Translations under genes and position numbers: made by a program
Part shown: piece by piece, positions 1-13,843 of the stretch
Numbering within the stretch: the stretch's first letter is position 1
Layout of the letters: each line of letters starts with the position of its first letter
The notes under the pieces: model-generated
The model's database searches: none
Seen by the model: the letters and a program-made list of their open reading frames with translations, nothing else
Told to the model about the DNA's origin: nothing
Assembly (NCBI RefSeq): GCF_007994985.1
Contig: NZ_VOQF01000003.1
Location: 310,001-374,000 of the forward strand
Length of the DNA stretch: 64,000 nucleotides
DNA from: Metabacillus litoralis
Lineage (GTDB): Bacteria > Bacillota > Bacilli > Bacillales > Bacillaceae
Direction of reading: 5' to 3'

Positions 1-2444
1 CCTACTATATTTAACCCTTTTGCAAGCTTAATTGTGTAGTCAATAATATTATTTTTAATTTCTTCAGATAAAGATTGAGGAGGATATACAGCAATTGAGT
101 CACCAGAATGGACACCTGCTCTTTCTATATGTTCCATAATTCCTGGGATTAAAACAGTCTTACCATCTGAAATGGCATCTACTTCAATTTCTTTACCTGT
201 TAAATATTTATCTATTAATACTGGATGCTGCGGATTAATTTTTACAGCATTATTCATATAATGCAATAGCTCAGCTTCTTGATAAACAATTTCCATTGCA
301 CGCCCACCTAGTACATATGAAGGACGTACTAATACTGGATAGCCGATGTTTGTCGCAATTTTAACTGCTTGCTCTACAGATGTTGCTGTTTTACCAAGCG
401 GCTGTGGAACTCCTAATGAAACTAATGTTTGTTCAAACTTATCACGATCTTCTGCTCGATCGATATCTTCTAGTGTTGTTCCAAGGATCTTAACTCCTCT
501 TGCTTGTAATTCACTAGCTAAGTTAATGGCAGTTTGTCCACCGAATTGAACAACAACACCTTTTGGTTTTTCTAGGTCAATGATGTGCATAACATCTTCA
601 ATTGTTAATGGTTCAAAATAAAGCTTATCTGAAATACTGAAATCAGTTGACACTGTTTCAGGGTTATTGTTAACAATGATAGCTTCATAGCCTGCTTCTT
701 TAATAGCCCATACTGAATGAACTGTAGCATAATCAAATTCAACACCCTGACCGATTCGAATTGGCCCTGATCCTAATACAACAACACTTTCTCTTTCTGT
801 AACAATAGATTCATTTTCATCTTCATAAGAGCCATAGAAATATGGTGTTGATGATTCAAATTCTGCTGCACATGTATCAACCATTTTATAAACTGGAATG
901 ATATCTGCTTGTTTACGAAGCTCATAGATTTCACGTTCATTTGTGTTCCATAGCTTAGCTATTTCTGAATCTGCAAATCCCATTTCCTTTGCCTTTTGTA
1001 AAATTGTTAGGTCATATTGATTTTCCTGTAGCTTTGTTTCAAACTTGATTATTTTTTCAATTTTCATTAAGAAAAATAGATCAATTTGACTCCACTCATG
1101 AATTGTTTCTTTTGTAACACCTCTTCTTAATGCTTCAGCAATATAGAATAGACGTTCATCACCAGCTCGACGAATACGTTTTTCAATTAATTCATCCTGG
1201 AATTCTTCAGCATTTTTTAAGCGTAAATAATCAACATCAGATTCTAAAGAACGAACTGCTTTTAATAATGATTCCTCTAACGTTCTTCCAATCGCCATTA
1301 CTTCACCAGTAGCCTTCATTTGTGTTCCTAATCGACGATTTGCGGATTCAAACTTATCGAATGGCCAACGTGGGATTTTAGAGACAATATAATCTAGTGC
1401 AGGCTCAAAGCAAGCATACGTTCTTCCAGTTACTGGATTTTTCATTTCATCAAGAGTTAACCCTACTGCAATTTTCGCCGCCAGTTTTGCAATTGGATAA
1501 CCAGTTGCTTTTGACGCTAATGCTGATGAACGACTTACACGTGGATTAACTTCAATAATGTAGTACTTAAAGCTATGTGGATCAAGTGCAAGCTGAACAT
1601 TACAGCCACCTTCTATTTTTAGTGCTCTAATAATCTTCAAAGATACATTACGAAGCATCTGATATTCACGATCACTCAATGTTTGACTTGGTGCGAATAC
1701 GATCGAGTCACCTGTATGAACACCAACAGGATCAAAGTTTTCCATATTACATACTACGATCGCATGATCATTTGAATCACGCATTACCTCATATTCAATC
1801 TCTTTAAAGCCAGCAATGCTTTTTTCAAGAAGACATTGTGTAACTGGACTATGTTTTAATCCACTTGAAACGATTTCGATTAACTCTTCCTCGTTCTCAC
1901 AAATTCCTCCACCTGTTCCACCTAAAGTATAAGCAGGTCTAACAATAACCGGATAACCGATACGTTCAACAAAAGCGAACGCCTCTTCTAAGTTGTGAAT
2001 AATATCACTTTCTGGTACTGGTTCATTTAACTCATTCATTAATGATCTAAAAAGATCTCTGTCTTCAGCTTGTTTAATTGCTGATAATTTTGTACCAAGG
2101 ATTTCTACATTACATTCATCTAATACACCTGATTCTGCTAGTTCAACAGCCATATTTAATCCCGTTTGTCCGCCTAGTGTTGGTACTAAAGCGTCTGGGC
2201 GTTCTTTTCTAATAATATTGCTTAAAAACTCTAATGTAAGGGGCTCAATATAAACTTTATCTGCTATTTCTGTATCTGTCATAATAGTCGCAGGGTTAGA
2301 GTTAACAAGAACAACCTCATATCCTTCTTCTTTAAGTGCAATACAAGCTTGTGTTCCTGCATAATCAAATTCTGCTGCTTGACCGATTACAATTGGACCT
2401 GATCCGATAACAAGAATTTTATTAATATCTGTACGTTTTGGCAT
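1..2444 (-). CDS. carB: carbamoyl-phosphate synthase large subunit, pyrimidine-specific (partial)
   Basis: This subunit builds carbamoyl phosphate from bicarbonate, ATP and ammonia delivered by the small subunit, the first step of UMP synthesis. The translation opens [20 protein letters not shown] and continues into the typical N-terminal carboxyphosphate/ATP-grasp half. About 814 codons are visible. The family is usually near 1070 residues, so the end of the second ATP-grasp unit and the C-terminal allosteric domain lie beyond the left edge. The ATG shares a base with the carA stop (TAATG), which suggests translational coupling. As the last visible gene of the pyr operon it should be called pyrAB in B. 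subtilis nomenclature. Confidence 0.97.
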   Translation of the reverse strand, partial: MPKRTDINKILVIGSGPIVIGQAAEFDYAGTQACIALKEEGYEVVLVNSNPATIMTDTEIADKVYIEPLTLEFLSNIIRKERPDALVPTLGGQTGLNMAVELAESGVLDECNVEILGTKLSAIKQAEDRDLFRSLMNELNEPVPESDIIHNLEEAFAFVERIGYPVIVRPAYTLGGTGGGICENEEELIEIVSSGLKHSPVTQCLLEKSIAGFKEIEYEVMRDSNDHAIVVCNMENFDPVGVHTGDSIVFAPSQTLSDREYQMLRNVSLKIIRALKIEGGCNVQLALDPHSFKYYIIEVNPRVSRSSALASKATGYPIAKLAAKIAVGLTLDEMKNPVTGRTYACFEPALDYIVSKIPRWPFDKFESANRRLGTQMKATGEVMAIGRTLEESLLKAVRSLESDVDYLRLKNAEEFQDELIEKRIRRAGDERLFYIAEALRRGVTKETIHEWSQIDLFFLMKIEKIIKFETKLQENQYDLTILQKAKEMGFADSEIAKLWNTNEREIYELRKQADIIPVYKMVDTCAAEFESSTPYFYGSYEDENESIVTERESVVVLGSGPIRIGQGVEFDYATVHSVWAIKEAGYEAIIVNNNPETVSTDFSISDKLYFEPLTIEDVMHIIDLEKPKGVVVQFGGQTAINLASELQARGVKILGTTLEDIDRAEDRDKFEQTLVSLGVPQPLGKTATSVEQAVKIATNIGYPVLVRPSYVLGGRAMEIVYQEAELLHYMNNAVKINPQHPVLIDKYLTGKEIEVDAISDGKTVLIPGIMEHIERAGVHSGDSIAVYPPQSLSEEIKNNIIDYTIKLAKGLNIV

Positions 2445-3525
2445 TATAGAACCCCTTCTTTCTTATTAAGTTCAATCATATTTAAAAATTGATCAAATAA
2501 TCCGTTCGAATCCTCAGGACCTGGAGACGCTTCAGGATGGTATTGTACTGTAAATGCTGGAACATGTTTATGCTTGAGCCCTTCAACTGACCCATCATTC
2601 AATGCAATATGTGTTATTTCTAATTCAGTATTACTAATTGAATCTTCTCTTACTGTATATCCGTGATTTTGTGATGTAATATCAACTTTACCTGTGCTTA
2701 ATTCCTTTACAGGATGATTTGATCCACGATGACCAAATTTCATTTTTTCTGTATCAGCACCATTTGCTAAGGCAAACAACTGATGTCCTAAACAAATCCC
2801 AAACAAAGGAACCTTGCCTAATATTCCATTAATCATTTCAATCGCCTGTGGAACTTGTTTTGGATCCCCAGGACCATTTGAAAGCATAATCCCATCAGGT
2901 TTTAGCTGTAATACTTCTTCTGCAGTGACTGTATGAGGTACAACAACGATATCACAATTACGCTTATTTAATTCTCTTAAAATACCATGCTTCATTCCAT
3001 AGTCTACTAGTACTACACGATGACCTCTACCAGGACTTGGATAAGCTGTTTTCGTTGATACAACTTCTACTTGATTTGTTGGTAAATCAGTCTCTTTAAG
3101 TTTATTAATTACATCCTCAACACTCGCATCTCCTGAGCAGATAGCGCCTTTTAATGTACCGTGCATTCTAATAATTCTAGTAAGTTTTCTTGTATCTATC
3201 CCTGCAATTCCAGGTATATTTTTGATTTTAAAATACTCATCAATTGAATACTCACTTCTCCAGTTAGAAGGATAGTCACAATATTCTTTTACAACAAAGC
3301 CATTTATAAAAGGAGTGATTGTTTCAAAATCATCACGATTTATACCATAGTTTCCTATCAAAGGATACGTTAGGGTAACAATCTGACCGCAGTATGATGG
3401 ATCTGATAAAATTTCTTGGTACCCAGTCATCCCTGTATTGAACACAACTTCACCATAATTTTCTTTATCACTTCCAAATGCTTCACCTAGAAAAATTGTT
3501 CCATCTTCTAAAATTAATTGTCTTT

Positions 3526-3529
<4 letters not shown>
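2444..3529 (-). CDS. carA: carbamoyl-phosphate synthase small (glutaminase) subunit
   Basis: This is the glutamine amidotransferase that hydrolyses glutamine and channels ammonia to CarB. An N-terminal CPSase small-chain domain (about residues 1-150) is followed by a class-I GATase domain. The nucleophile is Cys246 in GICLGHQ, and His331 and Glu333 (YHPE) complete the triad. I place the start at the ATG giving [10 protein letters not shown] (361 residues) because GGAG stands 7 bases upstream. An in-frame start 8 codons earlier lies inside pyrC and has no better ribosome site. The start overlaps the pyrC stop as ATGA. In B. subtilis this gene is pyrAA. Confidence 0.97.
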
Positions 3530-5728
<2,199 letters not shown>

Positions 5729-5732
5729 TTAG

Positions 5733-5840
5733 TAAAAAAACACCCTGATTCAAATGATCAGGGTGTTTTAAAGTAGAGCAAATTTAGGTATAGATATACC
5801 TTCATATTGCCTTACACCCTTTCAAGCCTCTCTGGACTTT
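5733..5840 (-). promoter_or_regulatory. PyrR-dependent attenuator between pyrP and pyrB
   Basis: The minus-strand RNA carries AGUCCAGAGAGGCU (positions 5838-5825), a perfect match to the PyrR anti-antiterminator consensus ARUCCNGNGAGGYU. It is followed by an intrinsic terminator: the 11-bp stem AACACCCTGAT/ATCAGGGTGTT at 5739-5767, then a T-run at 5740-5734. With UMP bound, PyrR stabilises the binding loop and lets the terminator form, cutting transcription of pyrB-carB. Confidence 0.95.
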
Positions 5841-5862
5841 CTTTAAAAGATCTAAGCAAAAT

Positions 5863-7149
5863 TTATACAGTTTGATTATCATTAATTGTAGCTTCTTTAT
5901 CTTGAGGTAAAACCAAGTTTAAGATGATACCGATAATAGCTGCTAAAGCCATACCATGTAAATCAAAGTTTTCAATTTTAAGTGTTGCTTCGCCAATTCC
6001 GATCACTAAGATAACCGAAGTGATGATTAAATTTCTTTTGTTTCCTAAGTCAAGTTTACTATCAATCATCATCCTTAATCCAGAGGATGCGATGATTCCG
6101 AAAAGGAGTATTGATACCCCACCCATTACAGGTGTTGGAATTGTACTTATAAATGCTGAAATTTTACCAATGAATCCAAACACAACTGCTAACACAGCAG
6201 CTCCCAAAATGACTAACACACTGTATACTCTTGTAATTGCAAGTACACCAATATTTTCACCATAAGTTGTATTTGGTGGGCCACCAAGAACAGCCGCAAT
6301 CATTGTTGCCACACCATCACCTAATATTGAACGATGTAAGCCTGGTTTTTCGATATAATCTCTTCCAACTACTTTACCTAAAACTAATTGATGCCCGATA
6401 TGCTCTGAAATTGTTACAACAACAACCGGTACCATTAGTAGGATAATGTCCAGTGAAATTCCTGGTGTATAATTGACGAATGGGATAACGAAATTTGGTA
6501 CTTGGAACCAATTTGCTTCAATTACTTTCGAAAAATCTATGATACCAATCGCTAAAGAATATAAGTAACCTCCTGCAATCCCAAGTAGTACAGGTATTAG
6601 ATTGAAAAAGCCTTTTAAAAAGATTGAACTTAAGATTGTGATTAGTAATGTTACAAGAGCTACTGTAAAATACTGCAGGCTATATTCATTTGCATTTAGT
6701 GTTGCCATATCAACAGCTGTACCTGCTAACCCTAATCCGATTACGATAATAACAGGACCAACTACAACTGGTGGTAGAACCTTCATTACCCAATTATGAC
6801 CAGTTGCTTTTATAAGTAGAGCAATAAGTCCATAAACCAAACCAGCTAAAAAGCTTCCTACCATTGCTGCACCTACACCAGCCTCGGCCTTAGCCACAAT
6901 GATTGGTGTTATAAAGGCAAAAGATGAACCTAGATATGCAGGTACTTGCCATTTTGTAATAAGTAGAAATGCAATCGTTCCTAATCCACTTGAGATTAAA
7001 GCAACTGCAGGATCTAATTCAACAAGAAATGGTACTAGTATTGTTGCCCCAAACATGGCAAACAAGTGTTGAAAGCTTAACGCTATCCAAGTTAAAGGTT
7101 TTGGAGTATCTTTTACATCTAGTACGATTTGTTTTTCATTTTCATTCAC
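5863..7149 (-). CDS. pyrP: uracil permease, NCS2 family
   Basis: PyrP imports uracil across the cytoplasmic membrane. The translation is a polytopic nucleobase:cation symporter-2 protein with many hydrophobic segments. It carries the Bacillus PyrP signatures QHLFAMFGATILVPFL and LPPVVVGPVIIVIGLGLAG. I choose a GTG start (MNENEKQIVL, 428 residues) with GGAGG 8 bases upstream. An ATG 18 codons earlier has no ribosome site and would add a tail not usual in the family. It is the second gene of the pyr operon, between two attenuators, so uptake is repressed together with synthesis when UMP is plentiful. Confidence 0.95.
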   Translation of the reverse strand: MNENEKQIVLDVKDTPKPLTWIALSFQHLFAMFGATILVPFLVELDPAVALISSGLGTIAFLLITKWQVPAYLGSSFAFITPIIVAKAEAGVGAAMVGSFLAGLVYGLIALLIKATGHNWVMKVLPPVVVGPVIIVIGLGLAGTAVDMATLNANEYSLQYFTVALVTLLITILSSIFLKGFFNLIPVLLGIAGGYLYSLAIGIIDFSKVIEANWFQVPNFVIPFVNYTPGISLDIILLMVPVVVVTISEHIGHQLVLGKVVGRDYIEKPGLHRSILGDGVATMIAAVLGGPPNTTYGENIGVLAITRVYSVLVILGAAVLAVVFGFIGKISAFISTIPTPVMGGVSILLFGIIASSGLRMMIDSKLDLGNKRNLIITSVILVIGIGEATLKIENFDLHGMALAAIIGIILNLVLPQDKEATINDNQTV

Positions 7150-7210
7150 TGTGGAAACCTCCGATATGTTTTTCTTGATAGTTATAATGTGTGAAAGAAT
7201 CACTGTTTAA

Positions 7211-7311
7211 ACAAAAAACCTCTTCGCTATAGGTGCAAAGAGGTACAAGAAGGTTACAAGCACTATTATGCTTGATTCCTAATGTGCCCCTTTGTAGCCT
7301 CTCTGGACCAA
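7211..7311 (-). promoter_or_regulatory. PyrR-dependent attenuator between pyrR and pyrP
   Basis: The RNA strand reads GGUCCAGAGAGGCU (7309-7296), 13 of 14 matches to the PyrR-binding consensus. A terminator stem ACCTCTT/AAGAGGT follows at 7218-7244, then a T-rich run at 7217-7211. This is the middle of three attenuators in the operon. Confidence 0.92.
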
Positions 7312-7326
7312 TCTTAAAAGGGTTTA

Positions 7327-7875
<549 letters not shown>

Positions 7876-7917
7876 TTAATCTCCTTTCCTTTTCGTTACT
7901 ATAAAGTAACCTTGAAA

Positions 7918-8049
7918 ACGAAAATACCCTCTCACCGTTATGTGAGAGGGTATGCGAAAAAATAGTCAGACTTAGCCTTTTTAGACTATAGCCTTATTCC
8001 GTTTTCCTTCTCAGCCTCACGGGACTGTGTTAAAGGTTCTTATTAAGTT
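7918..8049 (-). promoter_or_regulatory. pyr operon leader with PyrR-dependent attenuator
   Basis: The PyrR-binding loop AGUCCCGUGAGGCU (8026-8013) matches the consensus at every position. Downstream lies a 12-bp terminator stem ATACCCTCTCAC/GTGAGAGGGTAT at 7924-7953 with a T-rich tail. The leader begins about 7 bases after the -10 box of the promoter at 8056-8084. Confidence 0.95.
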
Positions 8050-8055
8050 AAACCT

Positions 8056-8084
8056 ATTATGACAAACATGTAGAAATGTGTCAA
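8056..8084 (-). promoter_or_regulatory. SigA promoter of the pyr operon
   Basis: TTGACA (8084-8079), a 17-bp spacer, then CATAAT (8061-8056) on the minus strand. The -35 box overlaps the rluD-like gene stop codon, which sets the operon boundary here. Confidence 0.85.
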
Positions 8085-8995
8085 CGATTATTTTTAATGT
8101 CTTGTAAAACTTGTTCAAATTCCTTTGGAAGAGGTGCTTCAAATTCCATGTACTTCTTTGTACGTGGATGTTCAAAACCTAAAATTCCCGCATGTAATGC
8201 TTGTCCATTGAGAGGCAACGTTTTTTTCGGTCCATATTTAGGATCACCAGCTAGTGGATAACCAATATATTTCATATGAACACGTATTTGGTGTGTTCTT
8301 CCTGTTTCTAGTTGACATTCGACAAAAGTGAAATTCTCAAAACGTTCTAATACATGAAAATGCGTAACTGCTTCTTTGCTACTTACATTTGTTACAGTCA
8401 TGCTTTGACGATCAACTTTATCACGGCCAATTGGTGCATTAATTGTTCCGTGATCATGTTGTATTGTTCCATGAACAATTGCTTTATAACGTCTTGTAAC
8501 AGTTTTATCAACAAGCTGTTGAACTAATGATTCATGTGCCATGTCATTTTTGGCTACCATTAATAAGCCTGACGTATCCTTATCAATACGATGAACGATT
8601 CCTGGTCTTAACACACCATTAATACCAGAAAGATCTTTACAGTGAGCCATTAAACCATTTACAAGTGTTCCATTCAAATGACCTGGGGCAGGATGTACTA
8701 CCATGCCTTTTGGTTTATTAACAACAAGAACATCTTGATCTTCATAATAAATATCAAGATCCATCTGTTCTGGTACCACATCTAATGGCTCCGGATCAGG
8801 AATTGTAACAACGATGTTATCATTCACGTGACATTTATAATTCGTTTTAATAATTTTATCATTAACTTTAACTAATCCATCTTTAATCCATATCTGAACT
8901 TGTGATCTTGACCACTCATCATTAGATGTTGAGAGAACTTTATCTATTCTCTCACTTTTTAATTCTTCACTTACTTGTATTTCAACGATGTTCAT
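8081..8995 (-). CDS. rluD: RluA/RluD-family pseudouridine synthase (YlyB)
   Basis: This enzyme isomerises uridines, most likely in helix 69 of 23S rRNA by family analogy. An S4 RNA-binding domain occupies about residues 12-70. The RluA-type catalytic domain follows with HRIDKDTSG, where Asp138 is the expected nucleophile. Length (304) is normal. The start codon overlaps the lspA stop (TAATG). Synteny with B. subtilis ylyB is exact (lspA - ylyB - pyrR). The target uridine cannot be read from sequence, so RluD versus another RluA-class specificity is an inference. Confidence 0.93.
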   Translation of the reverse strand: MNIVEIQVSEELKSERIDKVLSTSNDEWSRSQVQIWIKDGLVKVNDKIIKTNYKCHVNDNIVVTIPDPEPLDVVPEQMDLDIYYEDQDVLVVNKPKGMVVHPAPGHLNGTLVNGLMAHCKDLSGINGVLRPGIVHRIDKDTSGLLMVAKNDMAHESLVQQLVDKTVTRRYKAIVHGTIQHDHGTINAPIGRDKVDRQSMTVTNVSSKEAVTHFHVLERFENFTFVECQLETGRTHQIRVHMKYIGYPLAGDPKYGPKKTLPLNGQALHAGILGFEHPRTKKYMEFEAPLPKEFEQVLQDIKNNR

Positions 8996-9462
8996 TATGC
9001 TTGCTCCTTCTCTTGTTTCCCTTCAAAAAACAACATATGAATAAATAATAATATAACACCTACACAGAGTGCAGAATCTGCTACATTAAAGATTGGGAAG
9101 TCGTAAGAAAAAATGTATGTATTTATAAAATCAACAACTTCTTTAAGAAATATCCGGTCAATGAAATTACCAATTGCTCCACCTAGCATTAAACCTAGAG
9201 CTACACCCATTACCTTATTTTCCTTTGTATATTTTTGAATATAGTAAATGATCCCAACAATCACAACGGCTGTTACTATATAAAAAAACCACATCTGACC
9301 TTGTAAAATTCCCCATGCAGCTCCCTTATTTCGATGAGATGTAATATATAAGAAATTTTCTATTATTGTTATATTTTCCCCAAGCTCCAAATTTTTAACG
9401 ATATACCACTTCGTCACTTGATCTATGGCAATAATAATTGCTGCAATTAAGTAATAATACAC
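8995..9462 (-). CDS. lspA: lipoprotein signal peptidase (signal peptidase II)
   Basis: LspA is a membrane aspartyl protease that removes signal peptides from diacylglyceryl-modified prolipoproteins. The 155-residue protein shows four hydrophobic segments and both catalytic motifs, GNFIDR (Asp102) and FNVADS (Asp129). I favour a GTG start ([10 protein letters not shown]) with GGGGA six bases upstream, which matches the family N-terminus. An ATG 12 codons upstream (base 9498) with AAGGA only 3-4 bases away is the alternative. It overlaps the rluD-like gene by one base. A candidate substrate lipoprotein is encoded at 57686-58099. Confidence 0.95.
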   Translation of the reverse strand: MYYYLIAAIIIAIDQVTKWYIVKNLELGENITIIENFLYITSHRNKGAAWGILQGQMWFFYIVTAVVIVGIIYYIQKYTKENKVMGVALGLMLGGAIGNFIDRIFLKEVVDFINTYIFSYDFPIFNVADSALCVGVILLFIHMLFFEGKQEKEQA

Positions 9463-9886
9463 TTTAGTCCCCAACTTTCCTTTATACTCTTTACACATTT
9501 GTCCTTCTGAATTGTACCATATAGAAAAACAAAGCGTAAAGAAAATCAGGAATAATTAGCTAATTAGAAAATATCTCTTAAGGTTTCTTTGAATGGTATT
9601 TTTTATAAAAACTTGAGAGTTTAAAATACTGAATTTAAGAACCATTATGAAGATGACCCAAACCTTCTTTATTTAAGGCTCTTTTCTGAAAAATTGTTGC
9701 TAATAGACATCATTATCTGTTGTAACCAGTATGTTATCGCATAAAGGTACGATTTGTAGAAGAAAAGATGCCACTAGACTTTATACAGACTTGTTTCCAA
9801 CATGATTCTAAAAACAACAAAGTATATGAAAAAAGCCTTATTTAAAAGAAAATTTGAGTCAAAACATAAAGGCAGCTAAACTATAA
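9463..9886. other. non-coding gap with a degenerate dispersed repeat (family C, copy 1)
   Basis: No gene is visible. Bases about 9675-9800 resemble about 29575-29700: both start AAGRCT(C/T)TTTTC with TTGCTAAT shortly after, and both later carry AAAAGATRCYA-like sequence followed by TAGACT. The middle has diverged. The remainder is AT-rich without a clear terminator. Confidence 0.4.
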
Positions 9887-10249
9887 TTAGAAGTCACTGC
9901 CTGTAATATAGGTCTCTTCATGATGATAATCATATTGAGGGAGAGTTTTTCTTTCATATAATTCCTGGAAAAAGAAATCAAATTTAGTTCTTGCTGTTGG
10001 GAGTATCCTTAATTTTTCAAAGGGAATTTCTTCACCCGTTTCTTCACAGTAACCATAAATCCCTTTATCAATCTTCATTAAGGCACGCTCTACATCTTGA
10101 AGTTCTTCTTTAATATGATGCATTAAGGTATGACTTTTCCCTTGATAATCACTATAAGTCATATCAAACAAACTGTGATCAAAAAGCCTAGTTCGCAGTT
10201 CTTCTTTCATCACTTGTAATTCATATTGAATCCCAGAAAATTTATTCAA
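9887..10249 (-). CDS. ylyA: DksA/TraR-like zinc-finger-type protein YlyA
   Basis: The gene lies between ileS and lspA, exactly as ylyA does in B. subtilis, where the product is a DksA-like regulator that interacts with RNA polymerase during sporulation. The protein (about 120 residues) has an N-terminal helical part and a C-terminal DksA-like fold (DKGIYGYCEETGEEIPFEKLR). Only one of the usual four zinc cysteines survives, so zinc binding is doubtful. I choose a TTG start (MNKFSGIQYE) because AAGGAG lies 9 bases upstream; a TTG three codons earlier directly abuts that site. Confidence 0.8.
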   Translation of the reverse strand: MNKFSGIQYELQVMKEELRTRLFDHSLFDMTYSDYQGKSHTLMHHIKEELQDVERALMKIDKGIYGYCEETGEEIPFEKLRILPTARTKFDFFFQELYERKTLPQYDYHHEETYITGSDF

Positions 10250-10618
10250 GATGGACAACTCCTTATCCTTCTCATGGTGTAAGATTATTCTTTCCTGAAA
10301 AAACTAAACTCACCCTATTAAGAATTTTCCTGTGATTGAAATGGTTGTTAATGTGTATGATAAATTTGGTGAATGAATATTTTTTACCCAACCTCACTTA
10401 TCTTCAAACATTTTTAATTAAAATTAGGCGGATATCACGTTTCTTATTTAATTTAAGTTATTGTCTCTTTTAATTGTTTTCATATACTAATTGAGGAACT
10501 ACCTCAGAAAAATCTACTTTGCCGCTGTATGATTTTAAATAGTACCTTTTTAGAAAATAAAAACATTGTTCTTACGCATGTTCACAACCATTTAGCAACA
10601 TGCTTTAACCAAAGCAAA
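10250..10618. other. non-coding gap between ileS and ylyA
   Basis: I see no gene. Two short hairpins are present: TGAGG/CCTCA at 10492-10506 and GCATGTT/AACATGC at 10576-10603. It presumably holds the ylyA promoter, but I cannot assign sigma boxes with confidence. Confidence 0.3.
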
Positions 10619-10652
10619 AAAACAGCCAATCTATAAAGAGTGGCTGTTTTTT
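10619..10652 (-). terminator. intrinsic terminator of ileS
   Basis: The stem AAAACAGCCA/TGGCTGTTTT is followed on the minus strand by a U-rich run, just past the ileS stop codon. Confidence 0.85.
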
Positions 10653-10657
10653 ACTAA

Positions 10658-13420
10658 TTAATAATGCTCACTAACAATTGAAGCACATCGTTTACAAAGT
10701 GTTGGATGAGATTCCACTTTACCTACTTCTGGTGTTACGATCCAACAACGATCACAAGTTTCTCCATCAGCTGAAGTAATCGTAATTTTAACAGCATCAA
10801 AAGCTTGAGCATTGTCAGGTGCTTCATTATAATCACCTGCAAGATTAAAGCCTGATACGATAAATAGTTGTTTCAAATCTTCCTCAACTGATTCAAGTAG
10901 TGCCTTAGTTTCTTTATTAGGATATAGGGCAATGCTTGCAGTTAGAGATTTTCCGATAATTTTTTCATTTCGCGCAACCTCTAATGCCTTTAATACATCA
11001 TCACGTAATAACATGAACGCATCCCACTTTTTCTCTAACTCAGAACTTTGAGGATAATCCTTCACCTCAGGCATATCTACTAACTGAACGCTAGCTTCAG
11101 TAACAGAATCAATTTGCTCCCATACTTCATCAGCTGTATGAGGGAGAATAGGTGTTACTAGTTTTACTAATGACATAAGTGTTTCATAAAGAACTGTTTG
11201 AATTGCACGACGTTCATTATTTTCTTTAGATTCAATATATAAAACATCTTTTGCGAAATCTAAATAAAATGAGCTTAATTCAATTGTACAGAAATTGTGT
11301 ACTGCATGATAAATTGCTGCAAATTCATAGTTTTCATAAGAATCTTTAACACGTTTTGTTAAGTTGTTCAGTTTCACAAGCATATAACGATCAACATCAC
11401 GTAAGTTTTCCAGGTTAACTGAATCTGTAGCAGGATTAAAATCAGCTAAGTTTCCTAACAAGAATCGGAATGTGTTTCGAATTTTACGATATACCTCTGC
11501 AACTTGTTTTAAGATTGCATCAGAAACTCTTACATCTGCTTGATAATCTACAGATGCTACCCATAAGCGAAGAATGTCTCCACCTAATTGTTTCATAACT
11601 TTAGCAGGTATAACAGTATTACCAATTGATTTACTCATTTTACGACCTTCTCCATCAAGAGCAAATCCATGACTTAATACACCTTTATACGGTGCTACAC
11701 CAGTTACAGCAACTGCTGTTGATAATGAAGAGTTAAACCATCCACGATATTGATCTGATCCCTCTAAATATAAATCTGCAGGTCTTTGAAGGTCATCTCT
11801 TTCTAATAAGACTGCTTGGTGTGAAGATCCAGAATCAAACCATACATCCATGATATCTTGTTCTTTCGTAAATTTACCATTAGGACTTCCTTCATGTGTA
11901 AAGCCTTCTGGTAAAAGATCATTAGCTTCACGCTCGAACCAAACGTTAGATCCATGTTCTCTGAACAAGTTTGATACATGCTCAATTGTTTCATCCGTTA
12001 TAATTGGTTCATTGTTTTCAGCATAAAATACAGGGATAGGTACACCCCATGCACGTTGACGGGAAATACACCAATCTCCACGATCACGAACCATATTGTA
12101 TAGCCTTGTTTCTCCCCATGCAGGCACCCATTTCGTTTCATTTACAGCTTTTAAAAGGTCCTCACGGAAATCTTTTATAGATGCAAACCATTGTGCTGTA
12201 GCACGGAAGATAGTAGGCTTTTTTGTTCTCCAATCATGTGGATAAGAATGTGTAATAAATTGAAGCTTTAATAAAGCTCCAACCTCTTGAAGCTTTTCTG
12301 TAATTGGCTTATTAGCTTCATCATAGAAAATGCCTTCAAAACCAACAGCCTCTTTTGTCATATATCCTTTAGCATCAACAGGGCATAATACATCTAAACC
12401 ATATTGTTGACCAACAATAAAATCATCTTCCCCATGTCCAGGAGCTGTATGAACACATCCAGTACCACCATCACTTGTTACATGCTCACCTAGCATTACC
12501 AGTGATTCACGATCATAAATAGGATGCTTTGCAACTACATTGTCTAGCTCAGCTCCTTTAATTGTACGATCAATCTCATAAGACTCCCAACCAATTGTTT
12601 CAGCGACTGCCTTTACAAGGTCAGAAGCTACTAAAAACTTGTCACCATCAGCAGCAACTACACTGTATTCAAGTTCAGGATGAACAGAGATTCCTAAATT
12701 AGCTGGTATTGTCCAAGGAGTTGTTGTCCAAATAATAATTTTTTCATCATTTGATAATACACCTTTACCATCTTGAATTGGGAAAGCTACGTATATAGAT
12801 GGTGATCGTTTGTCAGCATATTCGATTTCTGCTTCAGCTAAAGCAGATTCACTTGAAGGAGACCAATAAACTGGTTTTAACCCTTTATAAATATAGCCTT
12901 TTTTCGCCATCTCACCGAATACTTTGATTTGTTGAGCTTCATATGCAGGATCTAATGTTACGTATGGATTTTCCCAATCACCGCGAACACCAAGACGCTT
13001 AAATTGCTCTCTTTGACCATTAATTTGCTCCCAAGCATATTCTTCACAAAGCTTACGAAACTCAGCAACTGACATTTCTTTTCTTTTCACTTTTTTATTT
13101 TTTGTTAATGCTGTTTCAATTGGCAAACCATGTGTATCCCAACCTGGAACATATGGAGCACAAAAACCACTCATTGATTTGTAACGAACAATAAAATCTT
13201 TTAAAATTTTATTTAATGCATGCCCCATATGAATGTCACCATTTGCGTATGGTGGTCCATCATGTAATACGAAAAGTGGTCGATTCTTCGTACGTTCTTG
13301 AACTTGTTTGTATATATTCATTTCTTCCCATTTTTCTTGCATTAATGGCTCTCTGTTCGGTAAATTTCCACGCATAGGAAATTCAGTTTTAGGCATTAAA
13401 AGAGTATCTTTATAATCCAT
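10658..13420 (-). CDS. ileS: isoleucyl-tRNA synthetase
   Basis: This class-I synthetase charges tRNA-Ile. The 920-residue protein has the HIGH-type motif HMGH at residues 64-67 and KMSKS at 594-598, with the CP1 editing domain between them. A C-terminal zinc site is formed by CDRCW and CKRC. Length matches the B. subtilis enzyme (921). It is preceded by its own promoter and a T-box leader and followed by a terminator, so it is likely an independent unit induced when uncharged tRNA-Ile accumulates. Confidence 0.98.
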   Translation of the reverse strand: MDYKDTLLMPKTEFPMRGNLPNREPLMQEKWEEMNIYKQVQERTKNRPLFVLHDGPPYANGDIHMGHALNKILKDFIVRYKSMSGFCAPYVPGWDTHGLPIETALTKNKKVKRKEMSVAEFRKLCEEYAWEQINGQREQFKRLGVRGDWENPYVTLDPAYEAQQIKVFGEMAKKGYIYKGLKPVYWSPSSESALAEAEIEYADKRSPSIYVAFPIQDGKGVLSNDEKIIIWTTTPWTIPANLGISVHPELEYSVVAADGDKFLVASDLVKAVAETIGWESYEIDRTIKGAELDNVVAKHPIYDRESLVMLGEHVTSDGGTGCVHTAPGHGEDDFIVGQQYGLDVLCPVDAKGYMTKEAVGFEGIFYDEANKPITEKLQEVGALLKLQFITHSYPHDWRTKKPTIFRATAQWFASIKDFREDLLKAVNETKWVPAWGETRLYNMVRDRGDWCISRQRAWGVPIPVFYAENNEPIITDETIEHVSNLFREHGSNVWFEREANDLLPEGFTHEGSPNGKFTKEQDIMDVWFDSGSSHQAVLLERDDLQRPADLYLEGSDQYRGWFNSSLSTAVAVTGVAPYKGVLSHGFALDGEGRKMSKSIGNTVIPAKVMKQLGGDILRLWVASVDYQADVRVSDAILKQVAEVYRKIRNTFRFLLGNLADFNPATDSVNLENLRDVDRYMLVKLNNLTKRVKDSYENYEFAAIYHAVHNFCTIELSSFYLDFAKDVLYIESKENNERRAIQTVLYETLMSLVKLVTPILPHTADEVWEQIDSVTEASVQLVDMPEVKDYPQSSELEKKWDAFMLLRDDVLKALEVARNEKIIGKSLTASIALYPNKETKALLESVEEDLKQLFIVSGFNLAGDYNEAPDNAQAFDAVKITITSADGETCDRCWIVTPEVGKVESHPTLCKRCASIVSEHY

Positions 13421-13510
13421 GCTTAATCCTCCAGTATAATTTAGTGAAAAAATATTAAGTGATCTGACCTTGATTCCGTTGAAAGTATTAGGGATTTTAT
13501 TGTTAAAAAC

Positions 13511-13805
13511 GCAAAAAAACCTTCACATCCCTCAAGGGACGAGAAGGTTTCTCGCGGTACCACCCTATTAGATTAATAATAAAATTAATCCACTCAAGCA
13601 TTCTTAACGTGAATGAAACGCCATATCCTACTAACAAATTAGGTTTCAGTATGGAACTCGAGGGTGATCTTCACCCTGTATACTTATCTCGAGCTCACAC
13701 CATCCTCGATTCGCTTAATAAGTTATATACAGGAATACTATCCCTTTCAACATTTATTATATAAGGTTATAAAAACTTGATCTCTTCATAAAAACTTCTC
13801 TATGT
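13511..13805 (-). promoter_or_regulatory. T-box leader controlling ileS
   Basis: The conserved T-box sequence AGGGTGGTACCGCG occurs on the minus strand at 13566-13553. It is followed by a terminator with outer arms AACCTTC/GAAGGTT at 13518-13549 and a T-run. Upstream, about 240 bases fold into stem structures, including a hairpin GGGTGaagaTCACCC near 13665-13677. I could not place the specifier codon unambiguously; the isoleucine specificity is inferred from the downstream gene. Confidence 0.93.
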
Positions 13806-13811
13806 TTTCGT

Positions 13812-13841
13812 ATTATATGCGATAAAAAAACAAAAAGTCAA
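13812..13841 (-). promoter_or_regulatory. SigA promoter of the ileS T-box leader
   Basis: TTGACT (13841-13836), an 18-bp spacer and TATAAT (13817-13812) on the minus strand, immediately after the divIVA stop. Confidence 0.8.
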
Positions 13842-13843
13842 GT

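Noticed and set aside
13665-13680. GAUC in the ileS leader hairpin as the isoleucine specifier codon
   Set aside because: It lies in the apical hairpin of stem I, not in the specifier loop near its base, so I did not assign it.
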